From the NCBI GenBank assembly GCA_900547945.1, contig URIT01000067.1, positions 1 to 17,236 of the forward strand: 17,236 nt of DNA. The letters run 5' to 3'. Of this stretch, positions 13,080-17,236 are shown piece by piece (position 1 is the first letter of the stretch; every line of letters starts with the position of its first letter). The notes under the pieces are model-generated. The model had not been told where the DNA came from. It searched no databases and saw nothing but the letters and a program-made list of their open reading frames with translations. The position numbers were made by a program, and so were the translations under genes. The stretch comes from an uncultured bacterium. Lineage in GTDB: Bacteria > Verrucomicrobiota > Kiritimatiellia > RFP12 > UBA1067.

Positions 13080-14516
13080 ATGGAATTCGAGAATACGATT
13101 GGACTGGAAACGCACGTTCAGCTCAAGACGCGCACGAAGATGTTCTGCGGCTGCCTGCTGAAGACCGGCTGCGAGCCGAACACGAACGTCTGCCCCGTCT
13201 GCCTGGGCTACCCCGGCGCGCTGCCCGTCATGAACAAGGAGGCCGTGAAGCTCACCGTGATGAGCGGCCTCATGCTCGGCGCGGCGATCAACAAGCACGC
13301 GACCTTCGACCGGAAGAACTACTTCTACCCCGACATGGCGAAGGACTACCAGATCTCCGAGAACGGAAACCCCCTCTGCATCGGCGGCGGCGTGGAGATC
13401 ACGAAGGCGGACGGCACGAAGAAGCTCGTCCGCATCAACCACATCCACCTCGAAGAGGACGCCGCGAAGATCAACCACTACGCCACGACCTCCGGCGTCG
13501 ACTTCAACCGGGGCGGCACGCCGCTCATGGAGATCGTCGGCGAGCCCGACCTCGCGGACGCCGACGAGGCGATCGCCTACCTGACGGCCCTCAAGGAGAT
13601 TCTCGTCTACGCGGGCGTCTCCGACTGCAACCTCGAAGAGGGCAACATGCGCTCCGACGTCAACATCTCGATCCGCCCCGTCGGCTCCCCGACGCTCGGG
13701 ACCAAGGTCGAGATCAAGAACATGAACTCCTTCAGCGGCATCCACGCCGCGCTCGTATACGAGGCGCGCCGCCAGCGCGCCTGCGTCGCGCAGGGCGTCC
13801 CCATCGTGCAGGAGACGCGCCGCTGGGACCCCGAGGCGCTGGAGACGGCCTCCATGCGGACGAAGGAGAACGCGCATGACTACCGCTACTTCCCCGAACC
13901 CGACCTCGTGCCCGTCGCGCTCTCGGACGAGCAGATCGACGCCTGGCGCAGACTCCTCCCCGAGAAGCCCGAGGCGCGCCGCGCGCGGATGATCGCCGAC
14001 TACGGCATCGCCGAGTACGACGCCGGCGTCCTCTCGCAGCACAAGGCGAACGCCGACTTCTTCGAGGCCGCCGCACAGGGGCTCGACCGGAAGACGGCGA
14101 AGCTGCTCTGCAACCTCTTCATGGGCGACGTGCTGGCGCTCCTCAACGCGAGCGGGAAGGAGATCGGCGCGTGTGCGCTCACGCCGGACGCGCTGCGCGC
14201 GCTCGTCGTCCTCTCCGCGAAGGGCACGATCAACGGCCCCACCGTGAAGGACCTGCTGCCCGAGCTCTTCGAGAAGGGCGGCGACCCCGAGGCGATCGTG
14301 AAGGCGCGCGGCCTCGGCGCCGTCTCCGACACGGCCGCCCTGGAGGCGTTCGTCGACCAGGCCATCGCCGCGAACCCGGGTCCCGTCCGGGACTTCAAGG
14401 CGGGCAAGAAGGCCGCCGCCGGCTTCTTCGTCGGCCAGGTGATGAAGCTTTCGAAGGGCAAGGCCGACCCCAAGCTCGTCGGCCCGCTCGTCGCGCGGAA
14501 GCTCGCCGCCCTCTAG
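13080..14516 (+). CDS. gatB: Asp/Glu-tRNA amidotransferase subunit B
   Basis: A 478-aa protein of normal GatB length, the subunit that binds the misacylated tRNA, phosphorylates its carboxylate and transfers ammonia supplied by GatA. Visible hallmarks are IGLETHVQL at the start (residues 7-15), a Cys cluster with C23, C25, C31, C38 and C41 ending VCPVCLGYPG, RKNYFYPDMAKDYQIS, LEEDAAKINH, DFNRGGTPLMEIV, EVKRYLRE-type replaced by EIKNMNSFSGI, and the YqeY-like tail domain (ADPKLVGPLVARKL). ATG 13080 is chosen because AAGGAAA lies about 9 nt upstream and the family starts here; upstream in-frame codons belong to the secretin in another frame. It is last in the gatC-gatA-secretin-gatB cluster. 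Confidence 0.95.
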   Translation: MEFENTIGLETHVQLKTRTKMFCGCLLKTGCEPNTNVCPVCLGYPGALPVMNKEAVKLTVMSGLMLGAAINKHATFDRKNYFYPDMAKDYQISENGNPLCIGGGVEITKADGTKKLVRINHIHLEEDAAKINHYATTSGVDFNRGGTPLMEIVGEPDLADADEAIAYLTALKEILVYAGVSDCNLEEGNMRSDVNISIRPVGSPTLGTKVEIKNMNSFSGIHAALVYEARRQRACVAQGVPIVQETRRWDPEALETASMRTKENAHDYRYFPEPDLVPVALSDEQIDAWRRLLPEKPEARRARMIADYGIAEYDAGVLSQHKANADFFEAAAQGLDRKTAKLLCNLFMGDVLALLNASGKEIGACALTPDALRALVVLSAKGTINGPTVKDLLPELFEKGGDPEAIVKARGLGAVSDTAALEAFVDQAIAANPGPVRDFKAGKKAAAGFFVGQVMKLSKGKADPKLVGPLVARKLAAL

Positions 14517-14517
14517 C

Positions 14518-15930
14518 GTGCGGGACTTCACGCGGATGTGCTTCTACGATCTTTCTCTCGGCACGCGCCTCATGCTTGTGGCCTTGGCCACGTGCTGTAC
14601 CTTCTATGGAGGCGGAAAGGGTTTCCATGTGTTCGAGCGTGCTACTGCATGTTCACCAGCGATGATGGCAGACGTACCCACGTCGGCTTTAACGATGCGG
14701 GGTGAAAACTCGGCACGGACGGGACTTAGGTTTACGGATATCTCGTGCGGTGACGGGGAGATTGTATTGAACGTCGCGTGGCCGGGCGGGTTCTTCGCCG
14801 TGCCACCGTTCATTGAGTTCTTTGCGTGTACGAATCTCGTTGCTGGCGCCTGGTCGTACATCGGCTGGACACAGGCTGATGAAGGGGCGACGAATGCCAC
14901 CGCCGCCGTTGGGAAGGAGACGTTCAAGGACACGTTCCCATATGTGCTGTCCCGTCACTTCTCGTATGTTGAACGGCGTGGGGAGGCGGGGCTTGAAGTG
15001 ACGTTGATGGAGACGCAGTTCCGTTGGTCGATATCCAATCGCGGAAACCGGAAACTGTCCCGGGAGGCAGATCCCTGCGAGAAGGTCCGGCTGGGACCGG
15101 GGGACAACCTCTATTTCTACATCCCCGGTTTCCCTGGTGGGATGTCCGTGGCGGTCACGAATGGGGCTTGGAAGTCTGAACGTGTCGAGCTTCCCGGGCG
15201 ATTTGCCGACTCCCGGCACTTGGTCGTGTTTGACGATAGTGACTGCCGGAGCAGGGGGAAGGGGCGGGAGACGGCGCGAAACCATCGGATGTTCATCTAC
15301 GATGTTGCCAATGCGGAGCTATTTGACGTTGAGAAAAACGGCTTTGAACGATTCGACTTGCCCTTTCAGGCTCTCTGGAAGGACAGGAGGGAGTACATGC
15401 GGCGGTTCTCCCGGAATCATTCCTCCTTTACATTGTCACGGGGGGCAAGGCGCATGTATTCAAAAGCCCGTGACTGCATGAGGACTGGAAAGGACAGGAT
15501 TCCCCAGGGGGAAGGGGAACGCCTTGTCTCATGTTTCTCAGACGAGACCATGCCGTCCGTGGGGCGCGTTGTGGGGTTGGTGGAGATGACCAGAAAGGGG
15601 ACGAACATCGTAATGGCGGGGATCGCCAAGATGTCCACAACTGGGTATGAGATGTTGGCACGGTACGATGACGCAGGTTCTCCCGTGCTTGTGCGCTTCC
15701 GCCAAGGGCGCAACGAACCGCGAATCATCTGCGAATACGATTCAACGGGACAGGCAAGAAGATTTGTCCAGTTGGGACGTACGCCGACGGAGCCCTCGTC
15801 TTTTTACGTGGATGGAGATGAGGATACGGGGATCAAGGTTGAGGACAGGGGACAGAGCGACGCCTTTGTCCGAAGCACGATCCCGCAGTTTTCCCATTTG
15901 GAGGCTTCGTGGCGCGACATGGAAGAATGA
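14518..15930 (+). CDS. Unrecognised exported protein
   Basis: A 470-aa protein of unknown function. It begins 1 nt after the gatB stop if GTG 14518 is used; ATG 14536 and ATG 14572 are in-frame alternatives, and none has a clear RBS. A hydrophobic stretch, LMLVALATCCTF (about 18-29), suggests a signal peptide, and starting at 14572 would give a short conventional one. Residues about 70-150 read like a beta-sandwich found in secreted PVC proteins (DGEIVLNVAWP, FFACTNLVAGAW). Two YD-x-x-G motifs lie 24 residues apart near 382 and 406 (RYDDAGSPV, EYDSTGQAR), recalling YD/RHS-type strand repeats. Base composition is visibly less G+C-rich than gatB before it or the rhamnosidase after it. No catalytic motif was recognised; a role at the cell surface is a guess. 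Confidence 0.65.
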   Translation: MRDFTRMCFYDLSLGTRLMLVALATCCTFYGGGKGFHVFERATACSPAMMADVPTSALTMRGENSARTGLRFTDISCGDGEIVLNVAWPGGFFAVPPFIEFFACTNLVAGAWSYIGWTQADEGATNATAAVGKETFKDTFPYVLSRHFSYVERRGEAGLEVTLMETQFRWSISNRGNRKLSREADPCEKVRLGPGDNLYFYIPGFPGGMSVAVTNGAWKSERVELPGRFADSRHLVVFDDSDCRSRGKGRETARNHRMFIYDVANAELFDVEKNGFERFDLPFQALWKDRREYMRRFSRNHSSFTLSRGARRMYSKARDCMRTGKDRIPQGEGERLVSCFSDETMPSVGRVVGLVEMTRKGTNIVMAGIAKMSTTGYEMLARYDDAGSPVLVRFRQGRNEPRIICEYDSTGQARRFVQLGRTPTEPSSFYVDGDEDTGIKVEDRGQSDAFVRSTIPQFSHLEASWRDMEE

Positions 15931-16029
15931 GGCGCTTGAAAGTCCTTGGTGAAGTACAGGGGCGTTTCGCATATTTCGCGTACGCTTTACGGTTTCCGTA
16001 CCGGGCGGTGGACAGCGGCGGGGGGCGTA
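15931..16029 (+). other. Low-G+C intergenic stretch with short repeats
   Basis: About 100 bp without a gene. TTTCGC occurs twice, 9 nt apart (15965 and 15974), and GTACG (15980-15984) can pair with CGTAC (15997-16001) around 12 nt. There is no T run, so this is not a clear terminator. The composition contrasts with the GC-rich flanks and may be another dispersed repeat. Confidence 0.4.
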
Positions 16030-16038
16030 TGCTACACT
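16030..16038 (+). promoter_or_regulatory. Extended -10 promoter of the rhamnosidase gene
   Basis: TGC followed by TACACT, the same TGN-extended architecture as at 5596 and 9476. Here the ATG lies 77 nt further on and has an RBS, so the transcript would carry a leader of roughly 70 nt. Confidence 0.55.
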
Positions 16039-16060
16039 TGCCCGCAACCACGGCTTGGAG

Positions 16061-16097
16061 GTCGCGGGCGTCGCAGGGGCGTCCCGCCTGTCGCGGG
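16061..16097. repeat. GC-rich repeat in the rhamnosidase leader
   Basis: GTCGCGGG occurs at 16061-16068 and again at 16090-16097. Between them lies GGCGTCGCAGGGGCGTCCCG, able to form a small bulged stem (CGGGCG with CGTCCCG). It may be a short palindromic element or a leader structure affecting translation. Confidence 0.4.
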
Positions 16098-16115
16098 AAA
16101 ACGGAAGGAAGCGCA

Positions 16116-17236
16116 ATGAGAAGACGGTCTGGCTGGTTGGCGTGTGCCGCGTGGGGGATGGCGTGGACGGTTCTGGGGGTGGCGGTGCCGGACCAGGTCG
16201 ATCCGCGCGTGCGCGCCTACGTGGCGCCGACGCGGGTCGTGTGGACCAGCTCGAACGCGGGGGCCTACGGGACGCGCTCGGCGGTCAAGAACGCGGCGGG
16301 CCTGCTGGCGGCGAAGCACGGGCAAGTGCCGGAGAAGGCCTGGCTCAGGCCGAGCGGCTGCACGCTCGTGAACAACGGCGACTCGGCGGGCGTGCTCCTC
16401 GACTTCGGGCGCGAGCTCCACGGCGGCCTCCAGATCGGCAACAGCGAGTTCACGCACGGCTCGCGGGTCCGCATCCGCTTCGGCGAGTCCGTCGGCGAGG
16501 CGATGGCCGACGTCGGCGAGAAGGGGGCGACGAACGACCACGCCGTGCGCGACGCCGTCTACCAGCTGCCGCACCTCGGCATGCTGGAGATCGGCAACAC
16601 GGGCTTCCGCTTCGTGCGCATCGACCTGCTGTCGCAGGGGAAGGCGACGCTTGAATTCGTGCGCGCGGTCTCCCTCATGCGCCCGATGCCGCGCGTGGGG
16701 GCGTTCCGCTCGTCCGACGAACGCCTCAACCGCGTCTGGGAGACGGCCGTGCGCACGGTCCACCTCTGCTGCCAGGACTTCCTCTGGGACGGCATCAAGC
16801 GCGACCGCCTCGTGTGGATGGGCGACACGCACCCCGAGACGCGCGCGATCCTCGCCGTCTTCGGCGCGGCGGACGTCCTGCGCGACTCGCTCGACTACGC
16901 CGCCGCCACGACGCCGCCCGAAACGGCGTGGATGAACGGCATGGCGAACTACACGCTCTGGTTCCTGCGCAACACGCATGACTGGTACTTCTACACGGGC
17001 GACGCCGCCTACCTGAAGGCGCGGCGGGACTACCTCGTCAAGACGGTCGAGCACGTCCTCGCGGAGACGTTCGGCGAGAAGGCCGCCTTCCGCACGCAGG
17101 GCTTCCTCGACTGGCCCACGCAGCACAACAAGCCCGCCGTCGACGCGGGCACGCGCGGCCTCGTGGCGGTCGCGCTCGACAACGCGGCGGCGCTCATGGA
17201 CGTGGTGGGCGAGGCGGGCGTGGCGGCCCGCTGCCG
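16116..17236 (+). CDS. GH78-like alpha-L-rhamnosidase, N-terminal part
   Basis: At least 373 residues, running off the window end. ATG 16116 is set by GGAAGGAA 5 nt upstream and is followed by an export signal (MRRRSGWLACAAWGMAWTVL). Residues about 90-190 form a beta-sandwich (LLDFGRELHGGLQIG, RIRFGESVGEAM, GFRFVRIDLL) typical of the domain before the catalytic barrel in this family. From about 195 (GAFRSSDERLNRVWETAVRT) the six-hairpin glycosidase barrel begins, with DGIKRDRLVWMGD at 225-237. This corresponds to the D-x4-D-E-R-x-G-W-x-G-D-like acid motif of GH78, but here it lacks the Glu after the second Asp, leaving D225, D230 and D237. The enzyme would remove terminal alpha-L-rhamnose, which fits the PL11 lyase upstream. 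The remainder of the barrel is not in view. Confidence 0.82.
   Translation, partial: MRRRSGWLACAAWGMAWTVLGVAVPDQVDPRVRAYVAPTRVVWTSSNAGAYGTRSAVKNAAGLLAAKHGQVPEKAWLRPSGCTLVNNGDSAGVLLDFGRELHGGLQIGNSEFTHGSRVRIRFGESVGEAMADVGEKGATNDHAVRDAVYQLPHLGMLEIGNTGFRFVRIDLLSQGKATLEFVRAVSLMRPMPRVGAFRSSDERLNRVWETAVRTVHLCCQDFLWDGIKRDRLVWMGDTHPETRAILAVFGAADVLRDSLDYAAATTPPETAWMNGMANYTLWFLRNTHDWYFYTGDAAYLKARRDYLVKTVEHVLAETFGEKAAFRTQGFLDWPTQHNKPAVDAGTRGLVAVALDNAAALMDVVGEAGVAARC

Overview
The window is high-G+C DNA, probably from an uncultured PVC-group bacterium, most likely Kiritimatiellota or a nearby Verrucomicrobiota/Lentisphaerota lineage of gut or other anaerobic habitats. This placement rests on style, not on a marker gene: large secreted Thr/Asn-rich beta-strand proteins, a DUF1080 protein, DUF6807 and PL11 domains, TGN-extended -10 promoters, two near-leaderless starts, and dispersed palindromic repeats.

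Layout, all genes on the + strand. (1) 69-3935: two exported proteins, a beta-solenoid/discoidin-like protein of 873 aa and a DUF1080 (3-keto-disaccharide hydrolase-like) protein. (2) 3936-5560: an accessory island of lower G+C. It holds a tandem array of long inverted repeats that surrounds a GxxExxY (PD-(D/E)XK-like) gene whose C-terminal tail is written by the repeat itself. A 3'-truncated rhuM-like gene and a perfect 8-bp hairpin follow. (3) 5611-9483: one 1290-aa exported protein joining a nucleoside-hydrolase-like domain, a DUF6807/PmoA-like domain and a family PL11 rhamnogalacturonan lyase. (4) 9494-14516: gatC, gatA, a secretin and gatB in one tight cluster, so a membrane secretion gene sits inside the tRNA amidotransferase operon. 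(5) 14518-15930: an unrecognised exported protein. (6) 16116-end: the N-terminal part of a GH78-like alpha-L-rhamnosidase.

The carbohydrate genes fit together as machinery for rhamnogalacturonan-I (pectin) breakdown: PL11 cuts the Rha-GalA backbone, the rhamnosidase could remove terminal rhamnose, and the secretin could serve export. The housekeeping GatCAB genes sit between them.

Most worth a second look: an 18-residue in-frame insertion in GatA that matches a palindromic repeat also present between gatC and gatA (inverted); the GxxExxY/inverted-repeat island; the three-domain PL11 fusion; the secretin inside gatCAB; and an extended -10 promoter whose TATAAT contains the stop codon of the preceding gene.
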